Below are positions 36,006 through 45,094 of a DNA stretch of 64,000 nt, piece by piece (position 1 is the first letter of the stretch; the number at the start of each line of letters is the position of its first letter). A model generated the notes under the pieces. That model had not been told where the DNA came from. It made no database searches and saw only the letters and a program-made list of their open reading frames with translations. The stretch comes from Paenibacillus sp. FSL R5-0912 (GTDB lineage: Bacteria; Bacillota; Bacilli; Paenibacillales; Paenibacillaceae), in assembly GCF_000758605.1 (NCBI RefSeq), contig NZ_CP009282.1, forward strand, positions 2,108,001 to 2,172,000, read 5' to 3'. The position numbers and the translations under genes are program-made.

Positions 36006-36266
36006 GTCCAACCGGGTCCACCGGAAGTGGATGATAAGGTGATTCAAAGCAACCTTGATTTCTTCGGAAGCGGACCAAAGGGCGGGCATGAAGAGCCGAA
36101 GTACCCTGAATCCGCCAGTAGTGGGCGGTAGGCAGGTAGAGTAGATGAGCCGAATGTATGCGAATAACCGAGTACAATGCGCCTCCGAGAGGGTAGAGGT
36201 AGAAGTGCCCCTGAATCCGCCGGAGGTGGACGGTAGAGGGGACTGAGGAAATCATAAATCCCCTTT
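36006..36266. repeat. Degenerate relatives of the 51-bp repeat
   Basis: Blocks such as AGAAGTGCCCCTGAATCCGC at 36201 and GAAGTACCCTGAATCCGCC near 36099 match the 51-bp unit at 4155-4643, as does ATAAATCCCCTTTGA at its right end. The copies are scattered and no longer in a regular period. With flanks this fills most of the 531-base gap before the xylose module. Confidence 0.7.
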
Positions 36267-36417
36267 GACTCTAGCAATAGGCATGTGGAGATAAGTCAAA
36301 CACTGGTGTGTCGCTTAAATCGCCATCTGGTGGGTTTGGCTGCGAATAGGCAACTCTTGCAATTAATGATTCAGAATTTATAGGTTTAACATAATATGTT
36401 ATTCATAAATTAAATAT

Positions 36418-36431
36418 TGCAACCGTTTACA
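36418..36431 (+). promoter_or_regulatory. Catabolite-responsive element (cre)
   Basis: TGCAACCGTTTACA matches the CcpA cre consensus TGWAANCGNTNWCA at 13 of 14 positions. It lies 31 bases before the sensor gene start and downstream of a weak TTCAGA-16-TAATAT promoter, a location that would block transcription when glucose is present. Confidence 0.7.
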
Positions 36432-36461
36432 ACTCGGGGTAGGATGTTGATTGAGGTGAAC

Positions 36462-37454
36462 ATGATGGATAAAAAATGGGTCAGCGGCGCGGGGGTTATT
36501 GTGCTTTTTCTGCTGCTGGCATATCTGTTTATAGACTTTGCCAATCATTCGGGCCGGATGGGCAGTATTGTCAATGAATTGAGCGGGCACTCTAGCGGGG
36601 ATAATTCGGGCTATCATATTGTGCTGATCGAACAAGAGCGGTACCATCCGTACTGGGAAATGGTCGAGAAGGGCGCCAAGGAGGCTGCTGCAAAGTATGG
36701 GATCGATATCGAGTTCACCGGCCCGGTTCGCAATAACATGGAGGAGCAGATCAGCCTGCTGGAAAAAGCGATTGCCGCACAGGCGGATGCGATCATTGTG
36801 CAGGGGCTGAACGACGAGAAGTTCACCCCCGTAATTGATAAAGCCGTGAACCGGGGGATTCCGGTAATCACCATTGATACCGACGCTCCGGCGAGCAGGC
36901 GGCTGGCTTATGTAGGGACCGACAATGTTGCAGCAGGCGAGGCGCTGGGCCGTATGGTGGTTCAGACGACCGGCGGTAAAGGGAAGATCGGTGTGATCAT
37001 CGGCAGCGAGCTGGCTAAGAATCAGGTTCAGCGTCTGAACGGCCTCAGTAATATTGTAAAAAATTACAGCGGTCTTGCAATTGTGGATGTCCGCAGCTCT
37101 AACATCTCACATATGGAGGCAATTCAGCAGGCAGCCGATATGCTGCGGCTTCATCCGGAGATTGATGTGATGGTCGGTACCAGCTCAACGGATGCGTTGG
37201 GAGTACTGCAGGCCTCCAAGAGCCTGAAGCGTGTTCCGATGACGATCATTGGCTTCGATAACCAGGCAGAGACCCTTGCTGCCATCAGCCGCGGGGATAT
37301 CACAGGCACCGTGGCACAGCAGCCTTATCTTATGGGGGCTACGGCTGTACGGCTGCTCCATGAGCATTTTCAGGGAATGCAGCTGGAGTCCAAATACTTC
37401 ACCGGGGTGAAGGTGCTGGACAAGTCTAATGTGCAGGAGGGAGAGAGCCTATGA
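36462..37454 (+). CDS. Membrane-anchored sugar-binding sensor (XylFII-like)
   Basis: 330 aa: an N-terminal transmembrane anchor (about 7-27), no lipobox, then a periplasmic-binding-protein type 1 fold (Peripla_BP_4) with TIDTDAP, GTDNVAAGEALG and IIGFDNQ. The ATG at 36462 (or 36465) follows GAGGTG. The kinase gene overlaps its stop as ATGA. The arrangement of binding protein, LytS-type kinase, YesN-type regulator and xylFGH matches the XylFII-LytS-YesN xylose sensing system reported in Clostridium beijerinckii. It would present bound sugar to the kinase outside the membrane. Confidence 0.85.
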   Translation: MMDKKWVSGAGVIVLFLLLAYLFIDFANHSGRMGSIVNELSGHSSGDNSGYHIVLIEQERYHPYWEMVEKGAKEAAAKYGIDIEFTGPVRNNMEEQISLLEKAIAAQADAIIVQGLNDEKFTPVIDKAVNRGIPVITIDTDAPASRRLAYVGTDNVAAGEALGRMVVQTTGGKGKIGVIIGSELAKNQVQRLNGLSNIVKNYSGLAIVDVRSSNISHMEAIQQAADMLRLHPEIDVMVGTSSTDALGVLQASKSLKRVPMTIIGFDNQAETLAAISRGDITGTVAQQPYLMGATAVRLLHEHFQGMQLESKYFTGVKVLDKSNVQEGESL

Positions 37455-38884
37455 GTATCCGCCATAAGCTGCTCATCTGTATTCCGCTGCTTGTGCTGCT
37501 GATGAGCTCAGTCTCTTTTGTGCTTTTTGAGAGCGGAAAGAACGTGCAGGAGAGCTACCATCTGATGATGAACCGGATCATGCTGTACAAGGAAGTATCC
37601 TATGAGGTAGGGGAGAATATGCGCTCCCTGAACCGTTTCATTATGCAGGTGGACGCGGACAGCTTCCCTGAGGTGCAGAAGCATCTGAGAGCAGTGCAGG
37701 AGCTGCGGGCGAAGCTGGACGGAATGGCGACCATCGGGGGAAGCGGCCTTCCGCTGATGAATTACAGTCATATCATTGATACGTTTCTGGATCAGGCCGG
37801 GCAGATGATTACAGAGATTGATGGTCAGGACTCCAACACACTGGCCGGTGCCTATATCGAGGCGGAGCAGACACAGCGGTTCATCCGCGAGGAAGCCCAG
37901 GAGCTGGTTGACCTGGAACTGGACCAGTACAAGCCGATCTATGCGGAGATTATGTCCACGACGGCCAAGCTGAACCGGCTGGGAAGTCTGCTGGTAATTA
38001 CCGCAGCGCTGCTTAGTATCTGTATGGCGATCTGGCTGTCCGAGAGCATCACAGGACCTATCCGCCGCCTCGTGGCCACCGCCAAGCAGATCTCCAAGGG
38101 GAGGATGGATACGAAAGCGCCGGAGAGTGTCAACAACGATGAGATCAGCATCCTGTGCCGGGCTTTTAACGGAATGATCGACAATATCCAGGAGCTCATG
38201 AAGGAGAATATCAAGAGCGTTGAGAAGGACCGGCTGGTTAAAGAGCTGGAGCTGAAAATGCTGCAGAGCCAGATCAATCCGCATTTTCTGTTCAACACGC
38301 TGAATTCCATCGCCAAGCTGGCGTATCTGGAAGGAGCGGAAAGGACCAGCGATCTGACGGTATCGGTATCCCGCCTGCTCCGGTATAACCTGCAGAAGCT
38401 TGACCAGGCCGTCCCGCTACGCGAGGAAGTAGAGCATGTGAACGAGTATATTAACATTCAGCGGGCCCGCTTCCGTGACCGGATCTCTTTTGAGATGGAT
38501 ATTGATGAGCAGGCACTCGGCGGAATGATTCCCTGCCTGACTCTTCAGCCGATCTTCGAGAATGCTTTTGTCCACGGGCTGGAGCAAATGGAGGCAGGGG
38601 CGGTGTTGTCACTGTCGATCCGCTACCGCAGCGGACTTGTAGAGATTGAGATCAGCGATAACGGTGTGGGCATGAACCGGGAGACTGTAGCGAGGCTGAT
38701 GGGATCAATCGAGGAAGAAGCCCCGTATTTCAGCGGTAAAGGTCAGTCCACCGGACTTGGGACACATAATGTATTCAAACGCCTGCATCTGTTCTTTGAC
38801 GGGCAGCAGCTGATCGAGATTGACAGCAGTGAAGGGCAGGGGACGGCGGTGCTGTTCAAAGTACCCTTCCGCCCGTCTGCCTGA
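37451..38884 (+). CDS. Sensor histidine kinase, YesM/LytS family
   Basis: 477 aa with a helix at 7-27, an extracytoplasmic helical domain (about 28-170), a second helix near 178-198, HAMP (about 200-250), a His_kinase domain with QINPHFLFNTLN (phospho-acceptor His278) and an ATPase with NGVGM and GTGLGTHNV-type G boxes. It overlaps the sensor gene by 4 bases and is followed after 29 bases by its regulator gene. It probably responds to the anchored sugar-binding protein and not to sugar directly. Confidence 0.92.
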   Translation: MSIRHKLLICIPLLVLLMSSVSFVLFESGKNVQESYHLMMNRIMLYKEVSYEVGENMRSLNRFIMQVDADSFPEVQKHLRAVQELRAKLDGMATIGGSGLPLMNYSHIIDTFLDQAGQMITEIDGQDSNTLAGAYIEAEQTQRFIREEAQELVDLELDQYKPIYAEIMSTTAKLNRLGSLLVITAALLSICMAIWLSESITGPIRRLVATAKQISKGRMDTKAPESVNNDEISILCRAFNGMIDNIQELMKENIKSVEKDRLVKELELKMLQSQINPHFLFNTLNSIAKLAYLEGAERTSDLTVSVSRLLRYNLQKLDQAVPLREEVEHVNEYINIQRARFRDRISFEMDIDEQALGGMIPCLTLQPIFENAFVHGLEQMEAGAVLSLSIRYRSGLVEIEISDNGVGMNRETVARLMGSIEEEAPYFSGKGQSTGLGTHNVFKRLHLFFDGQQLIEIDSSEGQGTAVLFKVPFRPSA

Positions 38885-38913
38885 GCCGCAGGTGAGAAAG
38901 GAGATAGATTACG

Positions 38914-40494
38914 ATGTATAGACTGCTGATCGCCGATGATGAGGCGCTGGAACGGGAAGGGCTGGAGCTGATGATCCGCCATATTTTCCCGGATGGATTT
39001 GAATTTCTGCATGCCGAGAATGGACGGAAGGCCATTCAGCTCGCGGAGGAGCACCGGCCTGATATTATCTTCATGGACATTAAGATGCCGGGCATTCAGG
39101 GACTGGAGGCCGTACGGCAGATTCTCACCAAGCTTCCTTCCGCGCAGATCGTGATGATTACCGCTCATGATTACTTCTCCTATGCCAAGGAGGGGCTGCT
39201 GCTGGGAGTGCGTGATTATCTGCTGAAGCCGGCCAGACGGGACGAAGTGGCGGATGTACTGAAGCAGCTGATGACGGTGATCCAGGAGGAGAAGCAGCGC
39301 AGGAATGAGCAGCTGGAGCTGCAGGAGAAGCTGGCCCACCTGCTTCCGCTGGCCGAGAACGAACTGACAATGATGCTCATGCTGGAGCATGTGCAGGATC
39401 TGGAGCTGGAACAAGTCGCTGGTCTGCTGGAGCTGCAGTGGGCCAAAGGCTATGCGATGGTGCTGTCATTCCCCAGACATTCGGGCGCAGCTTGGGAAGA
39501 GTTCCAGCAGGGCAAGCGGGGGATCTATGAGGCGGTCAAGCAGTTTGCCAGAGCAGGGCTTGGCTGTCTGTCCGGGCCGCTAATCGGGCATCAGCTGGCG
39601 TTGTTTATCCCCTTGCCGCCGGGGCGGACCGGTTACTCACAGCGCGTCAGCTCGATGGATTGGGGGGAGCGGCTCCGCAGTCTGATGGAGCAGCGGTTCG
39701 GTCTGCCGATCAGCATAGGCATCGGCTCGATCCGCGAGGGCTGGGACGGGCTTAGCCGATCCTACCGGGAAGCGGTCCGTGTCTGTGCGGATCACCATGA
39801 TTCCTTCAGCGTGCACCACTATGATGATATCATCCAGAGCTCGGGGCAGACGGCCGTATCCCTGGATGAGGAGAAGCGGCTGCTGGATGCCCTGCTGCAG
39901 CGGAGCAAGCAGGAAGCGTTAGAGCGTTTCGGTACGCTGTATGCCTATTTCGAGCAGGGCGGTGAGCGGCAGCTGCCTGTGATAAGGGGAGAGGTGACCG
40001 GGCTCCTGCTGTTCCTCGCCAGAGGGGTTCATTCTGTGGCGGGGGCGGAGATTCTCGCTTCCTTAAGTGCGGCGGAGGACCCTGTCTCCCTCAGGCTGAG
40101 CGCAGAAACCTGGCTGGAGCGGCTGATCCACAATCTGGAGCAGGAACAGGAGCATAACCGTTCCCATGTCCATCAGCGGGCGCTGCTCTATATCAGCCAG
40201 AAATATAAAGAGGATATCTCCATGGAGCAGACGGCTGAGTATGTGAACTTAAGCCCGCATTATTTCAGCAAATTGTTCCGGCAGCATGCGGGTGAAACCT
40301 TCATTGATTACGTCACACGGCTAAGAATTAACGAAGCGAAGCGCCTGATCACCGGAGATCAGCTGAACCTCAAGGAGATTTGTTACGAGGTAGGCTACAA
40401 GGACCCGAATTATTTCAGCAGGGTCTTCAAAAAAGCAGCCGGCATGACGCCAAGCGAATTCCGGCAGCAGCATGAGAAGCAGGGTCCTTGCTAA
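38914..40494 (+). CDS. Response regulator, YesN/AraC type
   Basis: 526 aa: a receiver domain with Asp55 as phospho-acceptor (IIFMDIKMPG) and Lys near 107, a long middle region (about 130-410), and a C-terminal AraC double helix-turn-helix (about 420-520, ending in NYFSRVFKKAAGMTPSEFR). AAAGGAGAT lies before the ATG. It should activate the xylFGH genes that follow its terminator. Confidence 0.93.
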   Translation: MYRLLIADDEALEREGLELMIRHIFPDGFEFLHAENGRKAIQLAEEHRPDIIFMDIKMPGIQGLEAVRQILTKLPSAQIVMITAHDYFSYAKEGLLLGVRDYLLKPARRDEVADVLKQLMTVIQEEKQRRNEQLELQEKLAHLLPLAENELTMMLMLEHVQDLELEQVAGLLELQWAKGYAMVLSFPRHSGAAWEEFQQGKRGIYEAVKQFARAGLGCLSGPLIGHQLALFIPLPPGRTGYSQRVSSMDWGERLRSLMEQRFGLPISIGIGSIREGWDGLSRSYREAVRVCADHHDSFSVHHYDDIIQSSGQTAVSLDEEKRLLDALLQRSKQEALERFGTLYAYFEQGGERQLPVIRGEVTGLLLFLARGVHSVAGAEILASLSAAEDPVSLRLSAETWLERLIHNLEQEQEHNRSHVHQRALLYISQKYKEDISMEQTAEYVNLSPHYFSKLFRQHAGETFIDYVTRLRINEAKRLITGDQLNLKEICYEVGYKDPNYFSRVFKKAAGMTPSEFRQQHEKQGPC

Positions 40495-40512
40495 TAGAGC
40501 AAGGACTTTTTT
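40484..40512 (+). terminator. Rho-independent terminator at the end of the regulator gene
   Basis: GTCCTTGC pairs perfectly with GCAAGGAC, followed by T6. The upstream arm lies inside the last codons. It separates the sensing operon from the transport operon. Confidence 0.88.
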
Positions 40513-40580
40513 GTGCCCCGGCCCCGGATAATCCTATGAAAGCGGCCGGGAAGAATTACATTACAGGAGAGGATAACGGA

Positions 40581-40703
40581 ATGCAGGCGGAGAGCAAGAA
40601 AGTGCTGGGAATAGCGGCTCCGGCGGAGGATGATCCATGCTACACTTTTTTTGTAAGCGCAATCAAATATGCGGCTAATGAAAAGGGGCGTAGGGCAGAG
40701 TGA
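40581..40703 (+). CDS. 40-aa peptide coupled to xylF, possible binding-protein remnant
   Basis: ATG at 40581 with AGGAGAGG upstream; its stop overlaps the xylF GTG start (GTGA). The peptide contains KVLGIAAPAEDDPCYTFF and VSAIKYAANEKG, which look like the first strand and helix of a periplasmic sugar-binding protein. It has no signal peptide. It may be a remnant of a duplicated binding-protein gene that now serves to couple translation into xylF. The product itself may have no function. Confidence 0.5.
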   Translation: MQAESKKVLGIAAPAEDDPCYTFFVSAIKYAANEKGRRAE

Positions 40704-41788
40704 GAAAATACGGAAGAGCGATTTCACTGGGGATGGCAGCGTTAGTGCTGGCAGCGTCAATGGCGGGCTGTGGAGTAGTCTCAAACGGTGATAATCAGAA
40801 GAAGGAGACAACCGGGGCTGCGAAGGACGGAGACAAAATTGTCATCGGCATGTCGATGGATACCTTGAAGGAAGAACGCTGGCAGAAGGACCGGGATATC
40901 TTTACGGCAAAAGTGGAGGAGCTTGGCGGTGAAGTGAAGGTGCTGGCTGCAAACGGTGATGATGCTACCCAGTTGAGCCAGGCGGAACAGCTGATCTCCC
41001 AGGGTGTGGATGTGCTTGTGGTTATTGCCCATAACGCGGAAGCAACGGCTCCGATCGTAGAGAAGGCTCATAAGGAAGGCATCAAGGTCATTGCCTATGA
41101 CCGCCTGATCAATAATGCTGAGGTAGACTATTATATTTCGTTTGATAACGTGCGTGTCGGAGAGTTCCAGGCTCAGGCGGTCATAGATAAGGCCCCTAAA
41201 GGCAATATCGTCTATATCGGCGGTGCAGATACCGATAACAACGCCCATATGTTCAAAGAAGGGGCGATGAATATTCTGAAGCCGCTTGAAGAGAAGGGCG
41301 ACATTAAGATTGTCTACGACCAGTTCTCCAAGGACTGGAAGCCGGAAGAAGCGCTGAAAAATATGGAGAATGCGCTGACCGCGAACAATAATGATGTACA
41401 AGGTGTGGTAGCAGCCAATGACGGGACTGCAGGCGGTTCGATCCAGGCGCTCACCGCACAGGGCATGGCCGGTAAAATACCGGTATCCGGCCAGGATGCT
41501 GACCTTGCTGCGGTACAGCGCATCGCTGAAGGCACGCAGCTGATGACCGTCTACAAACCGATCAACGCGATTGCAACGAAAGCTGCGGAAATGGCGATAG
41601 CAGCTGCCAAAGGCGAAAGTATTTCGACGGAAAAATCAGTTAACAACGGTAAAGTGGATGTTCCTTCTGTATTGCTCGATCCGCTTGCGGTCAATAAGGA
41701 TAACCTGGACGTACTGATCAAGGATGGCTTCCACAAGCTTGAGGATGTCTACAAGAACGTTCCGAAGGACCAGTGGCCGAAACAATAA
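40700..41788 (+). CDS. xylF: Xylose-type ABC transporter substrate-binding lipoprotein
   Basis: 362 aa with a lipoprotein signal (LAASMAGC, lipidated Cys near residue 24) and the Peripla_BP_4 fold of xylose/ribose-binding proteins (IGMSMDTLKEERW, IAYDRLI, GGADTDNNA, GQDADLAAVQ). These match the XylF subgroup well, so D-xylose is the likely ligand. The GTG start overlaps the 40-aa ORF. xylG and xylH follow. Confidence 0.9.
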   Translation: MRKYGRAISLGMAALVLAASMAGCGVVSNGDNQKKETTGAAKDGDKIVIGMSMDTLKEERWQKDRDIFTAKVEELGGEVKVLAANGDDATQLSQAEQLISQGVDVLVVIAHNAEATAPIVEKAHKEGIKVIAYDRLINNAEVDYYISFDNVRVGEFQAQAVIDKAPKGNIVYIGGADTDNNAHMFKEGAMNILKPLEEKGDIKIVYDQFSKDWKPEEALKNMENALTANNNDVQGVVAANDGTAGGSIQALTAQGMAGKIPVSGQDADLAAVQRIAEGTQLMTVYKPINAIATKAAEMAIAAAKGESISTEKSVNNGKVDVPSVLLDPLAVNKDNLDVLIKDGFHKLEDVYKNVPKDQWPKQ

Positions 41789-41800
41789 GGGCGGCCTTCG

Positions 41801-41846
41801 CGGCAAGCAGATGCGGCGCCAGTGGCGTTATCGCATCTGCTTGCCG
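41801..41846 (+). other. Perfect 15-bp hairpin between xylF and xylG
   Basis: CGGCAAGCAGATGCG pairs exactly with its complement around a 16-base loop and lacks a T6 tract. Such hairpins after binding-protein genes commonly protect the 5' message or reduce read-through, giving more binding protein than ATPase. Confidence 0.7.
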
Positions 41847-41876
41847 GTTTAAGGGCCGGAAGGAGGAGCGGAAGGC

Positions 41877-43388
41877 ATGAATGTACTTGAAATGGTAGAG
41901 ATCAGCAAGACATTCCCCGGTGTTAAGGCGCTGGACCATGTGAACTTCAAGGTCAAGCAAGGGGAGATTCACGCCTTATGCGGCGAGAACGGCGCGGGCA
42001 AATCCACATTGATGAAGGTACTGAGCGGATTGTACCCGGCGGGGACGTACGGCGGAGAAATCCTGATCAATGGGGAGAAAAAGTCGTTTCATAGAATAAC
42101 GGATGCGGAGAAGGCCGGTATCGCGATTATTCATCAGGAGCTGGCACTCGTGAAGGAAATGACAGTCGGAGAGAATATTTTCCTGGGAGCTGAACCGGTC
42201 AGACGCGGGGCGATCCAGTGGAATGAGCTCTATCATCAGGCTTCGCTATGGCTGAAGAAGGTCGGGCTGAATCTGTCTCCGGACACGAAGATCGGTAATC
42301 TCGGCATCGGCCAGCAGCAACTGGTGGAGATCGCCAAGGCACTCTCCAAGCATACCAAGATTCTCATTCTGGATGAACCGACGGCAGCTCTGACCGAGAG
42401 CGAGGTGTCTATCCTGATGGGCATTCTGAACCAGCTGCGGCGCGAAGGGGTAACCTGTGTCTATATTTCACACAAAATGCCTGAAGTGTTCGCACTGGCT
42501 GATTCGATCACCGTGCTGCGGGACGGGCGGACGGTAGCTACACTTGACCGCAGTGAGACAGATGACGATCAGATTGTATCCCTAATGGTTGGACGTGAGC
42601 TCACGGAGCGGTATCCGCGCGTGGAGCATTCGCCTGGGAACAAGGTGCTTGAGGTCAAAGATTATAATGTATGGCACCCGGAGAAGCGCCAGCAGAAGGT
42701 GCTCCGCGATATTGAATTCAGCCTTCGTCAAGGTGAGATACTGGGCATTGCCGGGCTGATGGGCGCCGGACGCACGGAACTTGTCAGCAGCCTGTTCGGC
42801 GCCTATGGGGGCCGGGCCGAAGGAACGGTGCTGATTGAAGGCAAGGCCATTAAGATCCGTTCTATAGCCGATGCGATCAAGGCGGGGATTGCCCTGGTTA
42901 CGGAAGACCGTAAACGCCAGGGACTGGTCATGGGAATGGATGTCAAACGTAACACCACTTTAGCCACACTGGGCAAAGTCGCAAGGCTGGGGGTCATCAA
43001 TGAGAATGAGGAAATTAAGTGGGCAGACCGGTACGTGCAGGATCTGAAGACGAAAACAGCTTCGCTGGAGACGCTGGTAGGCACACTGTCCGGGGGGAAC
43101 CAGCAGAAGGTCGTTATCGGCAAGTGGCTGATGTCAGACCCCAAAATTCTGATTATGGACGAACCTACCCGGGGCATCGACGTCGGGGCGAAGTACGAAA
43201 TATATAATTTGATGAATCAGCTGGTAGAGCAGGGAGTGGCCATTATTATGATCTCCTCGGAGCTTCCGGAGGTACTGGGCATGAGCGACCGGATTCTGGT
43301 GATGTGTGAAGGGCAGTTCGTACGGGAATATGATTGGCGGGAAGCGACGCAGGAGAATATTATGCTGGCCGCTACGGGAGGTAGATAG
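41877..43388 (+). CDS. xylG: Xylose-type ABC transporter ATP-binding protein (two ATPase domains)
   Basis: 503 aa with two fused ATPase halves, as in RbsA/XylG/MglA. The first half has Walker A GENGAGKST and Walker B LILDEPTAAL. The second has a degenerate Walker A (GLMGAGRTEL) with LSGGNQQKVVIGKWL and IMDEPTRGIDVG, the usual state for this family. AAGGAGGAG precedes the ATG. It powers uptake through XylH. Confidence 0.93.
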   Translation: MNVLEMVEISKTFPGVKALDHVNFKVKQGEIHALCGENGAGKSTLMKVLSGLYPAGTYGGEILINGEKKSFHRITDAEKAGIAIIHQELALVKEMTVGENIFLGAEPVRRGAIQWNELYHQASLWLKKVGLNLSPDTKIGNLGIGQQQLVEIAKALSKHTKILILDEPTAALTESEVSILMGILNQLRREGVTCVYISHKMPEVFALADSITVLRDGRTVATLDRSETDDDQIVSLMVGRELTERYPRVEHSPGNKVLEVKDYNVWHPEKRQQKVLRDIEFSLRQGEILGIAGLMGAGRTELVSSLFGAYGGRAEGTVLIEGKAIKIRSIADAIKAGIALVTEDRKRQGLVMGMDVKRNTTLATLGKVARLGVINENEEIKWADRYVQDLKTKTASLETLVGTLSGGNQQKVVIGKWLMSDPKILIMDEPTRGIDVGAKYEIYNLMNQLVEQGVAIIMISSELPEVLGMSDRILVMCEGQFVREYDWREATQENIMLAATGGR

Positions 43389-43390
43389 AG

Positions 43391-44584
43391 ATGCAGTTGC
43401 AAAAAGAGCTTAAGGAACCTGAAGCGGTTCCGGCAGCCGGAGGATCGCGCTTACGCGGCTTGTTCGGCAAAATGGATATGCGTGCCTATACGATGGTGGG
43501 TGCATTAATACTGATCTGGGTGCTGTTCGGAGTACTGAATCCGACCTTCCTGACTTCGCGGAATCTGTCCAATCTGTTCACGCAGATGTCAGTGACCTCC
43601 ATTCTGGCCATCGGCATGGTGCTGGTCATTGTGGCAGGGCATATCGATCTGTCTGTCGGCTCCATCGTCGGACTGACCGGCGGCATGGCAGCAATTCTCA
43701 GCAACTGGCTGGAGCTGCCGGCTATTGTAGTCATCCTTGGTACACTGGCCGCAGGTGCCGTGCTGGGCCTGATTCAGGGCTGGCTGGTGGCGTATAAAAT
43801 GATCCCCGCCTTCATTGTAACCCTGGGGGGGATGATGGTGTTCCGCGGCGTGCTGATGGGTGTGACGGAGTCGATGACCATTCCGGTGTCTGATCCGGTG
43901 CTGGCCTTGCTCGGCAATGCTTATTTTGCTCCGGGCTTCGGTATCATCCTTGGTGTGATCGCAGTAGGACTACTGCTCTGGAGTGCGTTCAATAAACGCC
44001 GTTCCCGCAAGAAATACGGCTTCGAAATCGCCCCGCTGGGCCTGGACATCGCCAAGGTGGCCGGACTTGCCCTGCTGGTGGTGGCTTTTGTAGCCGTGAT
44101 GAACAATTACAAGGGGATTCCATTCCCGATTATTTTCGTAATTGTCCTGGCAGTCATCTTCTATTTCCTGTCAACCAAGACCACCTTCGGCCGTCATATC
44201 TATGCAATAGGGGGCAATATTGAGGCGGCACGCCTCTCCGGCATTAACATCAAGCGCAAATCCATGCTGATCTTCGTGCTGAGCGGATTGCTGGGCTCGA
44301 TCGCCGCCATCGTGCTGACCTCACGCCTGGCCTCGGCCACTATCACTGCGGGTAATATGGCTGAGATGGATGCTATCGCCGCTTGCGTCATTGGCGGCAC
44401 TTCACTGATGGGCGGAGCCGGCACAGTCATCGGCGCCATTATCGGGGCACTGGTGATGACCTCGCTGGATAACGGAATGTCGCTGATGGGACTTGAATCC
44501 TTCTGGCAGTATGTCGTCAAAGGCTCGATTCTGGTCATTGCCGTCTGGCTGGATATTTCCAATCGCAGCAAGGGTGTGAAATAA
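43391..44584 (+). CDS. xylH: Xylose-type ABC transporter permease
   Basis: 397 aa with about 10-12 membrane helices and the BPD_transp_2 features of sugar permeases (GHIDLSVGSIVGLTGG near residue 80, and GGTSLMGGAGTVIGAIIGAL near the C-terminus). It starts 3 bases after the xylG stop, with GGAGGT at a usable distance. The length above 390 fits XylH better than RbsC (about 320). Confidence 0.92.
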   Translation: MQLQKELKEPEAVPAAGGSRLRGLFGKMDMRAYTMVGALILIWVLFGVLNPTFLTSRNLSNLFTQMSVTSILAIGMVLVIVAGHIDLSVGSIVGLTGGMAAILSNWLELPAIVVILGTLAAGAVLGLIQGWLVAYKMIPAFIVTLGGMMVFRGVLMGVTESMTIPVSDPVLALLGNAYFAPGFGIILGVIAVGLLLWSAFNKRRSRKKYGFEIAPLGLDIAKVAGLALLVVAFVAVMNNYKGIPFPIIFVIVLAVIFYFLSTKTTFGRHIYAIGGNIEAARLSGINIKRKSMLIFVLSGLLGSIAAIVLTSRLASATITAGNMAEMDAIAACVIGGTSLMGGAGTVIGAIIGALVMTSLDNGMSLMGLESFWQYVVKGSILVIAVWLDISNRSKGVK

Positions 44585-44626
44585 CGGCAGCACCAGCAGG
44601 TTAAACAATTTCAGCAGAACAGCCAA

Positions 44627-44682
44627 AACAGCCGGTTAAGGACAATGGGACTGAGTCCCATGTTGACCTTGGCCGGCTGTTT
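44627..44682 (+). terminator. Long hairpin after xylH
   Basis: AACAGCCGG...AAGG...GGACT pairs with AGTCC...CCTT...CCGGCTGTT in one nearly continuous stem. Only GTTTG follows, so the T run is short. It probably terminates both the xyl operon and the convergent gene. Confidence 0.75.
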
Positions 44683-44701
44683 GCTGTGCCTATAGAGCCG
44701 C

Positions 44702-45094
44702 TTATTCGACAATAATCTTGGCGCTCATCTCACTGTGGCCGGAGCCGCACATGATCGCGCAGGTGACCTCGAAGGTTCCCGCCTCCTCGGGGAGAATCAC
44801 CTTGGAGGAATCTTTGGCATCCAGCCGCAGCTTCATCTCAGGCACAAGAATGCCGTGGTTGCCGCTTTCATTTTTGAAGATGATTTTGACCGGTACTCCC
44901 TTTTTCAAACGGTATTCTTTCTGGTCAAAGCTGTAGTTGGTTGCTGTAATGACGATTTCTTCTTCCGCCGTAAGATTGGTGTCAGCAGCCGAGCTGTTAG
45001 CGCCGCCAGGATTGCTGCTGTCCGTGCCGGTTCCGCAAGCCGTAAGCAGAAGTGCAAATACAATAGAACAAAGAATAGCCGCTTTCCTGATCAT
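44702..45094 (-). CDS. CuA-type cupredoxin lipoprotein
   Basis: 130 aa from the ATG at 45094, which has a perfect AGGAGG 6 bases upstream. A lipoprotein signal (LLLTACG, Cys near residue 20) precedes one cupredoxin domain. The C-terminal CAIMCGSGHSEM matches the cytochrome oxidase subunit II CuA motif C-x3-C-x3-H-x2-M, and an upstream NHG His supplies the remaining ligand. No transmembrane helices or oxidase genes are nearby, so it is a stand-alone copper electron carrier or copper-handling protein on the outer face of the membrane. Confidence 0.85.
   Translation of the reverse strand: MIRKAAILCSIVFALLLTACGTGTDSSNPGGANSSAADTNLTAEEEIVITATNYSFDQKEYRLKKGVPVKIIFKNESGNHGILVPEMKLRLDAKDSSKVILPEEAGTFEVTCAIMCGSGHSEMSAKIIVE

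Noticed and set aside
34987..36255. 422-codon minus-strand frame opposite the zapA fusion
   Set aside because: Arg/Ala/Pro/Ser-rich shadow of a GC-rich coiled-coil gene, with no ribosome site or domain.
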